From Thinopyrum elongatum (lineage: Eukaryota; Streptophyta; Magnoliopsida; Poales; Poaceae): DNA of 64,000 bases. The stretch lies in contig CM022302.1 of the NCBI GenBank assembly GCA_011799875.1, positions 521,530,560 to 521,594,559 on the forward strand. Reading direction: 5' to 3'. Made by a program: the position numbers and the translations under genes. Below, one piece after another: positions 1 to 11,045 of the stretch; position 1 is the first letter of the stretch, and every line of letters begins with the position of its first letter. The notes under the pieces are model-generated. The model was given only the letters and a program-made list of their open reading frames with translations, had not been told where the DNA came from and did no database searches.

Positions 1-295
1 GAAATCTTCATGAATTTGAAAGAAAAAAATCGCTACAGTACTTCCCAGTTTTTGAAATTTGTTCGCATTTAAGAAAAAACAAAGCTGGAAAAGGTTTGTG
101 TTCTGAAAAATTATTCAGAAATTCTAAAAAAAACAATCTACGTAGAAATTGTTCGCGCTTTTGTATACAACACTCCTAATTTTTCATACTGGTTTATTCT
201 ACATAGAAATTGTTTTCAAATTCACGTTAGTTTTCGGATTTGACACTGTTGTTGGTTGCTTTTTAAGATATGGCTCTGCCTACGTAGGCACCTGC

Positions 296-1078
296 ATTCG
301 ACTGCCCTAGTGGTTAGCACCATGTGCTTTCCGCAGGGAGGTCCCTGGTTTGAATACTCGCTTCGCACTTTTATTTCTTGAGATTTTTTTTTATCAGGAA
401 CACCTTGCATTCCAACTTACGGTGGACTGACCAAATCGGCGGTCACGGCACGGTTTACCCACAGCCTTAGAAGTGTGGCTGTATATACTTTACTAATGAA
501 AAGTGTCCATTCATATCATAACAATATAGTTGCCAAGTGTGAAGGTACTAACCGCTTAAAATTCATGTCTCAGGTTTGAGTTCCATTTATGCATTGCTCT
601 TTTTTAATTAAAACTTCTATTTGCAACTTATTAGAAAAAAATGATAATAATATCCAAATATGGTAGACGATTCTTATAATTGGGCATCGACCAATATTAT
701 TGATTCGTAAGATGGACACAAATTTTTAGGAGATTTCGCAAATGTTTGCTATACATTGACGTTAAGTTGTACATTACATAACTATTGTTGTCTTTTCGCA
801 AAAGAGAAAACATATTGTTGGCTACACGTGAAAAGTACTATAAAAAAAATGGCTCGTTGTATGTAAAAACTTGGCTTGTTGGAACGTAGAGGTTTTTTTA
901 CTTACGCTGGAACTTAGAGCTTAGTGCTACGTGGTTCAAATCCCAGCTCAATCTCCTTTTTTTAATTAAAAAACTTGGCTCGTTTTATCAAAGAACATAA
1001 GAAAAAGAAAGGCCTAGCGACCTAGGTATATAAGTCTGAGGTCCGTAGTTCGATACCTCTAGCAGCTTCTCCTTTTTA
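296..1078 (+). other. Cluster of four tRNA-like B-box plus oligo-T modules
   Basis: Four short modules contain a Pol III B-box-like motif (consensus GGTTCRANNCC) at about 347-357, 573-584, 933-943 and 1047-1056. Each is followed within about 30 bp by a T run (for example CTCCTTTTTTT at 953-963). The first also has an A-box-like CTAGTGGTTAGCAC (307-320) 40 bp upstream, near tRNA spacing. The second has GCCAAGTGTGAAGG at a similar distance. None folds into a convincing tRNA cloverleaf by eye because the T-stem arms mismatch. They may be degenerate tRNA genes or tRNA-derived SINE heads carried by the CACTA element. Confidence 0.35.
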
Positions 1079-1137
1079 AATTTGAAGATTTAAAGAAAGC
1101 ATACCATTTTTCTCTCTGCAAAAAAATACTCCCAAAA

Positions 1138-1352
1138 AATAGACCTAGAGCAGCCCCCACGTCGTCCCTACACAGCAGCAGCAACGCCGGGGCACGCAGC
1201 AGCAGCATTCAGTTTTCCTAAAAAAAAGGCCCGCCACCTTTTTCTGTAAAAAATAGACCTAGAGCAGCCCAACGTCGGGACGACATAGCAGAAGCAGTCC
1301 TTTTTTTTCCTAAAAACAAGCAACATTGGGACACGCAGCAGAAGCATTCCGT
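1138..1352. repeat. Two imperfect direct repeats of about 110 bp
   Basis: The phrase AAATAGACCTAGAGCAGCCC begins near 1138 and again near 1249. Both copies continue through a CACGTCG/AACGTCG block, a GCAGCAG-rich stretch and a TTTTCC run. The reading frames here are short and low-complexity (GCA repeats), and I do not regard them as coding. Confidence 0.7.
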
Positions 1353-1673
1353 TTTTCCTTGAAAAAAGCACCAGAAGGCCGTTCGTGATGGTTCGAACAA
1401 CTCAAAAAAGAAACTAAGCCTGACATATGTGGGTCGGACACATGAGACACATCAGCATGAGCCATTCATGACGGTCTATTTGGTGTACTGCTAGCCGATT
1501 CATGACAGTATCTGTGACGGTCCATCATAAGAGCGCCATTGTTGTTGGCCTTGTTCTCATCTCATTAGTTCGTGACGGATTTCATGACGAACTAGACAAA
1601 TCCGTCATTGACCATGACGGTTTCTGAGAACGTCACCCGAAATCCGTCATGTATTAACATATTTCTTGTAGTG

Positions 1674-2390
1674 TATGTACACTTATACATTTAATTCAAC
1701 CTTTATTCTTTCAATTTGGCTGATAGGTGAGATTTGGAGATCAGGAGAGATGATAATTTATTAATTTTCGAATGTACTATAAACAATTAATAGCTTATGT
1801 TGCTCAATATTTACGATGCTCGCTTCTTCTTGTGCAATTGCTGGACTGGGATCAACAGACTTGGCATGTGCTTTATAATTTTTTTTAGATTCACATGGGA
1901 TATCCACCATTTGAATATTAGTGTAAATTCTTATTATGATGTTTTAGCCTTGTTAAAGAGAGAGTAATGATCCTCGCAAAAAACAGAGAGAAAGGAATGA
2001 GCATTGGATTCTTGCATATGTTGCATTTCATTCTTCCGTGTTTAGTTATGTCCAAAGTTTGTTACATGGACACATTTGGAAAGGTGAGTGCAAGTAGTAA
2101 TTTTTCCTCTGTTTTGCAGGGCTATGACACAACATGCTATGTGATTCCCTGAGGCAGGATGGATGTACCATGGCCACCCCACTGTGCTCCTGAAGGTGCG
2201 TACAAACCCGGAGATCCCTTCAATTCAGCGCACGCCCTACCATGCCACACCTTTGTCGTTGTAGCACCTGCAGAGCCCCCCTATGGTACGTGCTTTACTC
2301 TTTTTATCCTATGCTCTCTTTTATTGGCTTTGCGGACTGCCTATAAGACATTGGCTGTGCCATTTTCTGGGATAGCTAGGATTGGATGTT
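1674..2390. other. Unassigned sequence between CACTA end and Ulp1 duplication
   Basis: This interval is AT-rich with no recognisable domain. A 77-codon plus-strand open frame (2159-2392) sits behind a plausible splice acceptor (TTTTGCAG near 2120) but matches no family I recognise. It could be an exon of an adjacent transposon gene. I leave it uncalled. Confidence 0.2.
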
Positions 2391-5360
2391 GACCCATGCA
2401 GTATTTTTCCTTCTGTTGTGAGGCTATGCTCATGCTCGTACCTTTTTCTCTCGTATGAAAATAAACATATCATAATCCATTATTCTTCTATGGTTGCTCA
2501 TGTACTGTAATTGGTCCGAACCTTGTCCAGGCGCTGTTACTGTCACATGGTTGTAAAAAGCCAATATAGATTTCTATGAGCTCCCGTAGAGACCAAATTT
2601 ATTTCAAGCAAAGTATTGTAACCAATATTATTGAAGTTTTACAACTTGACTCATCCGCAATGGACTAAGAACACGGCTAGGAAACCTTCTTCGGGACTAA
2701 AACCCAACCACACCCTACTCTATCGCTTTATGGCCAAGTGTACACTCCACTTGTAGGAATGAACCACACTGATGGACTAACTGCTTGCATCTTCATCGTC
2801 TTCAACCGCAGCAGCATCCGATAGCCTAGCATGGTACTGCTTGAACCTTTTCCTGTATTTCATTTTGTTGTAGGGTGAATCGACAAGCACAACATGTAGC
2901 TTTCTTCTGAATTTGTCGATGTAGGCCTGCATGCGAGGATATGTTAGTATCGTTCCATAAGTTTCAGAAAGTGACATAATTTTAGGTGTTACTCTATGTA
3001 CTTGGTAATATTGTAGCCTCAGTTTTTCTCCCGTAAATAATTCGATGTTCTTCAGCGTGTACAGTGCACAACAAGAACTGCAACATTTTATTTTGTTAGA
3101 TCAGCATTTCACTTATTAACAATCTAAAACAAAAACAAAAGCTAATATTGTTGACTGACGTGTCATCGGCTTTTGGCACTTTAATAAGCTTTACTGGCCA
3201 TTGCGTCACGTTAATGTCTTCCCATGCATTGCATTCTATCCCATTGACTCGCATCGCTGCTCTCAGATGTGCTTCCATCCCACGTACCTGCAAGCCCAAT
3301 GGGATGAGAAGTTGCCTACAACTAATACTTACATACGATGTTAAATCCTTTGTTATAATTAAATATGTTAAAATGCTCACCACGTTATTTACTTCTCTGG
3401 GTACCATACAGTGGAAAAGTGAATCAAGAACCTGAATCTCCTTCCTTCTGGGGTTTACGACCACAAGGAACCAGTGGATGTTAAATTGTTTGTAGGTAGG
3501 AAAACCTGGAGTGCACAGATAATTAGATCAACGTGAATACTAATAAAAAAATATGTTCTACGTCATGGTTAAAATACCATATCATGTTTCAGGTAGTTGG
3601 TGCCTTGTGTTGTTCCAGGAATGCCTGCCAAATCGTCCTCGTGGCACTCCTCTATTCTACCATCTCTTTCGAGCTTAGCGATGCAGGCCACCCTCTCAAT
3701 GTAAACCACTTGACCATCCCTTGTGTCAATTGGTTCATCATCATGAGCTGAATCGCAGCATCAACCACCTAAAACAAAAATCAAGTTAATTGTACTGTAC
3801 AAAAATGAAACTTGATAAACTAGTTTGTGAAATATCTTACTTCGTCACCCAACCATATGCCATCTTCAGTTTCATCTTTATGGGTGAGGCATTGCAAATG
3901 CTTCGATAGCATGACAATGTCATCAACTAAGGCCATTTGTTTTTCACGATTTTGTAGTGTTGATCAGTGACGCCATGAAATCCTGTCGAACCACGTCTAG
4001 CTGGTCCCTCTTTCATAAAGGAACTTCGGACCTCTTTTTTGTGTAACTAGAGCCGATTTTCCTCTTTTTATTGTTTGTGTCCTCGGAATCGTTGGTAGAC
4101 TCTGATGGAGTCTTGTTTTTCCTTTTTTTCTTCTCAGTGTCGTACGAAACGTACTCGTCATTCTTAAGTAATTCCAATACCACCCTTTTCCTTTCGCCCC
4201 CATGATTTGGTGGCGTCGATTCAACCACACTTACTTCTTGCTGCTTTCGAAAGGATTCATCATGGCTGTCATCATCTGTGAAGGCACAGGGTTCTTCAGG
4301 ATCCCGCGATCCCGTAGCCTTCACAGAGTGGTGCTTACTCCATCTCTTGAACGGATTCTGTCATATGAAATAAACCGTGTGTTAGCCTTTAGCAGATTCT
4401 TTCTCAATTATAGGTAAAATGTGCATCACCTGAAAGCTTCAAGGCTTGTGGTGGCTTTGGAATGCATTTGCAAATCCAAACTAGGAGCACCCTGTATATC
4501 ATCCACCTCTTTAAAAAGCTTATGAACACCCCTGAGATTGTCTTTGATTTTTACAGCAACTCTTTCGAATGCTTCATCCTGTACGTGGAAGATCACATGT
4601 TATTTTTGAAACGAAAATGATTGTTTCATAATTTAGTTAACATGCGTACGTGAAAATCTTCATCAAGGTTCTTCATGGGGGGCTCCATGTCATCCTTTTT
4701 TATTCCCTGCTTACAATGGTGCTTAGCAGCGACCTCCGTGACATCATTTTCTTTGCCCTGGTCAGAAGCATGCTCAGCATTCTCAACAGAGGCCTCCATT
4801 GGGTGTGAAGGTGCCCCGAGGTTAGAAAGATGTATGTCTTCCACTCCTGGAAATATTCCATCGCATTTTTTCTTAAAAAAGCATGTTAGTCTGGGGTGTT
4901 TTCATAGTAAACTTATTTAGAAAAAACCTTGTACACGTAAATTTCCAATTATATATACTAATCTCATAATTCTATGCCTACATTCAATTCTTTGATGAGG
5001 TCCTCCATGAGCTTGCCATTTGTAAGGGTATGCATAATGCACTCATCCATTTTCTTTTCAAGGGTGCACATCCTATCGTGCTGTTGTGAACCGGCCTCCC
5101 GCACGAGGGACCAAACTTCTTGCAAATCAGTCAATACACGTCCGACGAGTTCCTTAATCTGAGACTTTGAAATAGTTAGAATCATATAACTTCAGACTAG
5201 TTGCAATGTTACAATATATATTTGTGCCTGATGTAACGCATTTACCTGAGCGCCAGTCTTCGGTTTGGCCAGGGTACCATCTGGTGGCGGAATGAAAGGC
5301 CGCAACAGGTCCTCAACATACTGCAGTTTAGTGTCGTTAGTATGATTCAGAAAATATGGT
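2391..5360. repeat. Tandem duplication, unit A (homologous part)
   Basis: This stretch aligns by eye along its whole length with 7664-11045. Shared landmarks include GGCTAGGAAACCTTCTTCGG (2676 and 8205), the Ulp1 exons, the lysine-rich linker exons and the block beginning GGTGGCGGAATGAAAGG (5283; 10963 in the other copy). The offset drifts from about 5.27 kb to 5.68 kb because of indels. Unit A continues rightward into gene sequence (5360-6230) that unit B lacks. Confidence 0.88.
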
Positions 5361-6224
5361 ACATAATCCAGGCAATGTGCTGACATTTTACCTCTTCAAC
5401 CCCCAGATAATTTTTCTGGATTATATTGTCAACCTTTTCTGCCTTCTCTTCACTTTAGTTCTGGATCAGCGGCCTTAACCTTGATTCATACGACATGCTA
5501 GAGTCCAATTGGTGCACCCTGAACTTCTCGTAGTACAATGTCTGCATGACAACAAAAGCAGTTTAGAAACATTGTCGTAGATTATGTAATGTATGTTAGG
5601 TAACTGATAATTGTACTACTGCGTATTACCTGCAGCAGTGGTAGGTTCCCCTCTAGATTTGCCTCACCATTTACAAAATTCTTGACGCTATCCATAAGAT
5701 AGTCAAGCGTTAGCTGTCCAAGATTTGTGCCCTTTATCGTCTCAACGTTTCTAACAATCCCAATATATTTGTTATCCACATACTCCTCTGTTGTCCGGCA
5801 TACATATTTGCCTATGGTGTACAAGACAAATGGCCTTACAAAATTTGGTTTGCTGTCGCCTTTCATCTTGGCTAGCAATCCTTTGAAAGTTATTTTGGTG
5901 TCATTACGGTCTTTCAGTTTCTTCCACAACTCCATAGTATCATCAAGATTTGAAGGGACATGCTTCTTCCCCTCGCAGGGCATGCCTGTTATATGCGCTA
6001 CATCTTCTAGTGTGATCCTACATGGTCTCCCATTAATGATAAAGGCATCCTGCTCTTCATCATATGAATTAGCGATGGCCTGTCATAGTACATGTCTAAT
6101 TTTGATGCTACGTGTCTTGAGAAGTTCACCCAGTCCTATCAACTGGATGTACATCCTTTGCTGCGTGTTTAATCTCATATGGCGGCAAAGAAGCATCCTG
6201 GGTTCAATGGATGTGCAAGTTTGA
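2777..6224 (-). pseudogene. Ulp1 (C48) cysteine protease gene with plant-mobile/DUF1985-like N-terminus, copy A
   Basis: A multi-exon minus-strand gene reads from about 6224 to 2777. The N-terminal part (6195-5630) has F-I-I-N-G..I-T-L-E-D-V-A-H-I-T-G and R-P-F-V-L-Y-T-I-G-K, the signature of plant mobile/DUF1985-like domains that sit upstream of Ulp1 domains in grass transposon-linked genes. Lysine/serine-rich linker exons follow (4900-4010). The protease domain has IHWFLVVVNPRR (His codon 3474-3476), QVLDSL with the Asp, and CSSCCALYTLKNIEL with the Cys (about 3050-3080). The usual Gln before the Cys is Ala here (VPKADD). A TGA at 6083-6085 interrupts the N-terminal exon. These proteases cleave SUMO-like conjugates; activity here is unlikely. 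Expression cannot be judged from sequence. Confidence 0.7.
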
Positions 6225-6410
6225 TTAGATTCAGCATGGTATACAATTTAAACACTCATACAAACTACTACAACTTATATATACCAGCATAAAAATTGTG
6301 CTCTACGCTACTGCCTGATTTAATTTGTTTACAAGCATGCTGAGTTCCATGAATGTGCAAATATTGTCATTAGATTCAGCTTGGTTACGTTTGAACACTC
6401 ATATAAGGTC
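6197..6410. repeat. Imperfect tandem repeat, period about 145 bp
   Basis: A block containing GTGCAAGTTTGATTAGATTC and AACACTCATA (6197-6261) recurs diverged at 6341-6409 (GTGCAAATATTGTCATTAG, AACACTCATA). It lies upstream of the first exon of Ulp1 copy A. No function can be read from it. Confidence 0.6.
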
Positions 6411-6913
6411 ATCTCCGTTGCAAGGCGCTTACAGGAAATAAAATAAAGATTGGAAAATAAAAAACTATCCAAGCGTTGTCTCATCAACGCTAGGCGCTAA
6501 TCATGGTCAATAGTATGGAATTAAAACAGGGGCCAGCGATGCCTTCCATAACTTGTGCGGAAGGAAAAAGAAGGCAAGCGCCCGCCGCACTAATTGGCAT
6601 CGACAAGACCAGATGCTGGGAATTTGCTAGGTATTAATCAATCAACTGCCAATGTGGTGGGAAACAAATCGTAGCAGCAAGAGATCATGGGAGGAAGATC
6701 GTGGCACGAAAAAAGCATGTTTTGCTCCATGCTCCGTCATTTGGTCCATGCTCTGTGCTGGAGGAGATCGTGGCCAGTTACCAGAGGATTCATGTTTTGC
6801 TCCATGCTCCGTCGTTCGGTCTTGCTGGATTCCTGGGTTGCTCCGTCCTTCAATCTTGCTGGTTTGGGCGGCGCAGAAGGAGGAACTATGATCTAGGAGG
6901 TTTCAAAGGACCC

Positions 6914-6923
6914 CTATTTATAG
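6914..6923 (-). promoter_or_regulatory. Candidate TATA box for Ulp1 copy A
   Basis: Read on the minus strand this is CTATAAATAG within CCCTATAAATAGGGG, a near-ideal plant TATA box about 700 bp upstream of the first recognisable exon of copy A. The ten bases are almost palindromic, so direction is ambiguous. The flanking 6420-6990 holds no gene I recognise, only a short internal repeat of TTTTGCTCCATGCTCCGTC (6720 and 6795). Confidence 0.4.
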
Positions 6924-6998
6924 GGATCGTAACAACCCACGTGATTGTAATGGATCTGATGGTAGAAACCAAGGGAGGGGACCCACCTGGTTGAATTA

Positions 6999-7017
6999 GG
7001 GGGGGGGGGGGGGGGGG
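6999..7017 (+). repeat. Homopolymer of 19 G
   Basis: An uninterrupted G run follows GGTTGAATTA. Its exact length is unreliable in most assemblies, and it can form a G-quadruplex. It lies just outside the LINE insertion at 7093. Confidence 0.9.
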
Positions 7018-7092
7018 CGTAGAGAGTTTAGCTAAGGTAAGTTACGTAACAACGCGTACGTATCTTGAGAATCACGATTCGGTTTAAGGTAT

Positions 7093-7422
7093 GTTTTTTT
7101 TGAGGGAAAGCCATCATGGCGGTTTATATTTCATGTGAAAATAAGGATACATCGTCTGATAGGACGTCCACTAGAAAACCGGAGGCTCCGACTTCCAAAC
7201 AGTAGTTCGAGAGGTCTCCGAATTCCTAGCCAACACATCGACCACCATATTGGCCTCCCTAGGACAGTGATTAAAAACAATAAAACTAAAAATACGAGCT
7301 AAGAAAGTACATTCTTCATAGATAGCCGCCGCAGTACCGAGGGAGTTCCCGCCGTTCTGGATAACATCAATCACCTCCATGCAGTCCGCTTGGACATATA
7401 GTTTGTTGTAACCCATATGGTC
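7093..7422 (-). mobile_element. 5'-truncated LINE insertion with RNase H fragment
   Basis: A 330-bp insert is flanked by a 30-bp duplication, TCTTGAGAATCACGATT followed by GGTTTAAGGTAT (7063-7092 and 7423-7452, one mismatch). At its left is an oligo-T run, so the element lies on the minus strand with a poly-A tail. Its only coding part, 7416-7171, has VQADCMEVIDVIQNGG and CPREANMVVDVLAR, the end of the plant LINE-type RNase H domain (RVT_3 family). The combination of poly-A, extreme 5' truncation and a long target duplication is the target-primed signature of LINEs. A third copy of CTTGAGAATCA at 7511 belongs to the flanking sequence. Confidence 0.8.
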
Positions 7423-7849
7423 TCTTGAGAATCACGATTGGGTTTAAGGTATTTTAGGGTTTAAGGTAAGTTATGGTCTAAAAAAAAACTAAGGTAAGTT
7501 ACGTAACAACACGTATGTCTCTTGAGAATCATGATCGTCAAAAAAATATAGTTCGCATTTCTTGGAAAATCGGCCAAAAGAACTGACCGCTTTTATTATG
7601 CTCTATTTTGTTGGTTCTAAGTCAATCCATGGACCTCTTTTAGGATGAAAACTGGTTGTAAGTCAACTAGGATTGAGTGTTCACACATGAAGTATTTTAC
7701 TCTCTCTTGTGAAGCTATTTTATTGCCCATCTGATCTTGCATGCTCATTCTCATACCTTTTTCCTCTCGTATATGTGAGAACAAATTTTGTTGATAATAC
7801 TGAATCATGTCTGGTGCTGCTCAAGATAGCACAACACCGTGGTTTTCAC

Positions 7850-8000
7850 TTTCAGTGAGATTTCTATGAAATTCACTGAATTTCATTCATTTCAGCACTC
7901 ACTAAAATATTTACCTTTCGGCCAAAATATTTCAGCCTCACTGAATTTGGGCCAAAATATTTCAGCACTCACTGAATCTTGTGCACTATGTAATTATTCT
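7850..8000. repeat. Short A/T-rich tandem motif
   Basis: The motif GGCCAAAATATTTCAGC occurs at 7920 and 7950 together with several TCACTGAAT units between 7875 and 7977. It is low-complexity intronic or spacer sequence in unit B with no counterpart in unit A. The 63-codon open frame over it is not convincing as coding. Confidence 0.5.
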
Positions 8001-8289
8001 GAATCTTGTGCAGACTCTGACGAAACTTAACTATAAAATTAAGAATTCAGTTAACTTTTCTAACCTTCAAACAAAAAGTTCTGGTTGTAAAAAGCAAATA
8101 TATGTTTCAGCAACCATGCAGAGCAAATTTATTTGAAGAATAGTATTTCGAACCAGTACTGTGAAGTATTACAACTTGATTAATCCGCACTGGACTAAGA
8201 ACATGGCTAGGAAACCTTCTTCGGGACTAAAACCAAACCACACCCTACTCTACCGCTTCATAACCAAGTGTACACTCCATATCTAAGAA

Positions 8290-11045
8290 TCAACCACTGT
8301 TGGACTAACTGCTTGCATCTAAATGATCTTCAAACGCAGCTGCATCCGATAGGCTAGCATTGTACATCTTCAGCCTTTTCATAGATTTCAATTTGTTGTA
8401 GGGTGAATTAAGAAGGACAACAGGCAGCTCTCTTCTGTAATCGTCGATGTAGGCCTGCATGGGAGGATATGTTAGTATCATTCCGTACGTTTAAAAATTG
8501 ATAGAATTTTGGGTGTTACTCTACGTACTTGGTCATAATGCAGTGTAAGATCTTCTCCCGTAAAGAACTCGATGTTCTTCAGCATGTAGAGTGCACAAGA
8601 CGAACTGCAACATTTAATTCTATTAGCAGCATTTCACGTATTAACAATGAAAAACATAATTAGAAGCTAATATTGTTGACTGACGTGTCATCTTGTCTTG
8701 GCACGGGAGCAAGCTTTACAATCCATTGGGTCACGTTAATGTCTTGCCATGCATGGCTTTGTGGTCCATTGATTCGCAGCGATGCTCTCAGATGTGCTTC
8801 CACCCCACGTATCTGCAAGTCCATGTGATGAGAAGTTGCTCACGGTTCATGGTTAGGTATGATGTTAAATCCTGTGTTATATTGAAAGACGTTTAAAATC
8901 TCACCACGTGATTCACTTGTGTGCGTACTACGTAGCTGAAAGTGAATCAAGAATCTGAATCTCCCTCCTTCTGGGGTTTACAACCACAAGGAACCAGTGG
9001 GTGTTCGCCATGTTCGTAGGTAGGAAAACCTGGAAAGAAAAGATGATTACATCGACATGCATAATAATTATAAAAAGAAATGTGTTTATGTCATGGTTAG
9101 AGGGTACCAGATCATGTCTGAGGTAGTTGTCTCCTTTTGTTGTTCCATGATTGCCCGCCAAAGCGGCCTCGTGGCAGTTCTCTACCTTACCATCTCTTTC
9201 GAGCATAGCGACGCCGGCCACCCTCTCAATGTAAACTAGTTGCCCAGCCCTTATGTCCTTAGGATGATCATGACGCATGATCTGAATCACAGCATCAACC
9301 ACCTAAAACAAAATTCAAGTTAATTGTACTGTGCAAAAGAAAATTGATAAACTAATTTGGCAAATATCTTACTTCGTCACCCAACCATTTGTCATCTTCG
9401 ACTCCATCTATCATGGTGAGGCATTGCAAATGCTTCTGTAGCAGAACAATGTCATCAATTACCACCATTTGTTTATCAAGATCTGAGGTGTTGACAATTT
9501 CGGCCACGTAATTCTGTCGAAACTTGTCAAGCTCGCTCTCCAGCCTCGAAGCACATGTGTCTGTATCTTTTAAATTACTTGCGCGGGTTTCCTCTTTGTA
9601 TTCTTTGTGTCCTTGGAATCGTTGGTAGACTCCGATGGAGTCCTGTTTTTCTTTCTCTTCTTATCACTATCGTATACAACATAATCTTCATTCTTGAATA
9701 ATGAAGATACCACTCTTTTCCGGCCGCTCGCACGAGTTGGTCGCATGGATTCAACCACACTATTTTGTCGCTGCTTTGCTAAAGAATCATCATAGTTGTC
9801 CTTATCAATTGGGAAGACATGAGGTTCTTCTGGCTCCCGTGATCCCGTAGCCTTGGAAGATCGGTGCTTTCTTTTGGTACCTGCCTCTTCCCGCACATCA
9901 ATACTGATATCTTCGTCAACTTGATTTCTTCTTTCTTCAGCCTTTCGCACATTCTTATTGTGCCTCAAATTCAGAGGATCCTGTGATTTGAAATAAAGCA
10001 CTTGTTAGCTAGCAATCTGCGCGAACTAAAAAAACAAAACCAGTTTAATGTAAAATGTGCATCACCTAGAAAGCTTCAAGGCTTGTGGTGGCTTTGGAAT
10101 GCTTTTGCGAATCCAAACGTGGAGCACCCTGCGAAGCATCCAGCTCTTTATAAAGCTGTGAAACATTCCTGAGACTCCCCTTGCAAGCTGCAGCAACAAC
10201 TCTGTCTTCTTCATCCTGAACGTGGAAGATCATATGTTAGCTAGGAATCTGCGTTAACATAAAACAAAATCAGTTAGATGTAAAATGTGTATCACCATGA
10301 AAGCTTCAAGGCTAGTGCTGGTTTTGGATTGCTTTAGCGAATGCAAACTAGGAGCAGCCTGCAAATCTTCAGCTGCGTTCTTCATGGGGGCATCCGTGTA
10401 GTCTTTTTGTATTCCCTTAGCAGAAATGCCTTTGGCAGTGACCTCCGTGTCATCTTTTTGTTTTTGCTGGTGAGGAGTACTCTCTCCTGGGACCTCCATT
10501 GGGTTCGCAGGTACTCCCAGGTCAGATAGCTGTATGTCCTCGACTCCTAGGCGATCAACATCAAATATTCCATAGCAGTGGTTCTTTAAAAAAATGTGTT
10601 AGTCTCGAGAGTATTTATAGTAAAATTGTTTATAAAAAATCATAATGGTATGCTTACATTGAATTCTGTGATGAGGTCGTCCGTGCGTCTGCCGTTCGCA
10701 AGGGTACGCCTAAGGCACTCGTCCATTTTTTTTCAAGGGTGCACATCCTATCGAATTGTTGTGCACTGGCCTCCCGCATGATGAAGGCAACTTCTTTCAA
10801 ATCAGCCAATACACGGCCGATGAGTGCCCTATCCTGGAACTTACAAGCAGTTACAAGCATATAACTTTGATTTTACTTGCAAAGTTACAATATATATTTG
10901 CGCCTGATGTAAATCATTTACCTGACCGTCAGTCTTTGGTTTGACCGGCGTCCCAGCTGGTGGCGGATTGAAAGGACGCAGCAGGTCATCGACATACTAC
11001 ATGTTAGTTTCATTAGTATCATTCAAAATATATGGTAGATAATCC
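8290..11045 (-). pseudogene. Ulp1 (C48) protease gene, copy B, 5'-truncated
   Basis: This copy parallels copy A exon by exon but lacks the whole N-terminal plant-mobile-like domain, because the unit breaks at 11045. The protease exons read NMANTHWFLVVVNPRRRE (His near 9000), IQILDSL, VPRQDDTSVN, and CSSSCALYMLKNIEFFTGE (8569-8609). All four expected catalytic positions (His, Asp, Gln, Cys) therefore look intact, unlike copy A. The linker exons (10001-9570) are lysine/arginine-rich with KRKHRSSKATGSREPEEP, likely nuclear-localising. One linker exon is duplicated (10072-10145 and 10300-10375). Without a start exon or promoter it cannot make the full protein. Confidence 0.65.

Larger units (their letters stand above)
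1..1673. mobile_element. Right end of a CACTA (class II) transposon, left end off-window
   Basis: The right border reads TTTCTTGTAGTG ending at 1673, the reverse complement of the CACTACAAGAAA terminus typical of grass CACTA elements. It is followed by TAT, a possible 3-bp target duplication. Inward of the end (about 1440-1650) the motif CCGTCA/TGACGG recurs in both orientations, as expected of subterminal transposase-binding repeats. No transposase reading frame is visible in 1-1673, so this is either a non-autonomous element or only its terminal part. The opposite end is not in the window, so the full extent is unknown. Confidence 0.65.
7664..11045. repeat. Tandem duplication, unit B, truncated at a CACTA junction
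   Basis: This is the second copy of the block at 2391-5360. It ends abruptly near 11045, where ATGGTAGATAATCCA (equivalent to 5350 in unit A) switches to plus-strand CACTA coding sequence. Unit B also has about 230 bp of internal duplication (10014-10240 and 10241-10480) absent from unit A. Confidence 0.88.

Noticed and set aside
296..368. Functional tRNA gene
   Set aside because: A and B boxes are plausible, but the acceptor and T stems do not pair.
2159..2392. Possible short plus-strand exon
   Set aside because: No recognised family, uncertain borders, and adjacent to the start of a duplicated block. Kept only as part of an unassigned interval.
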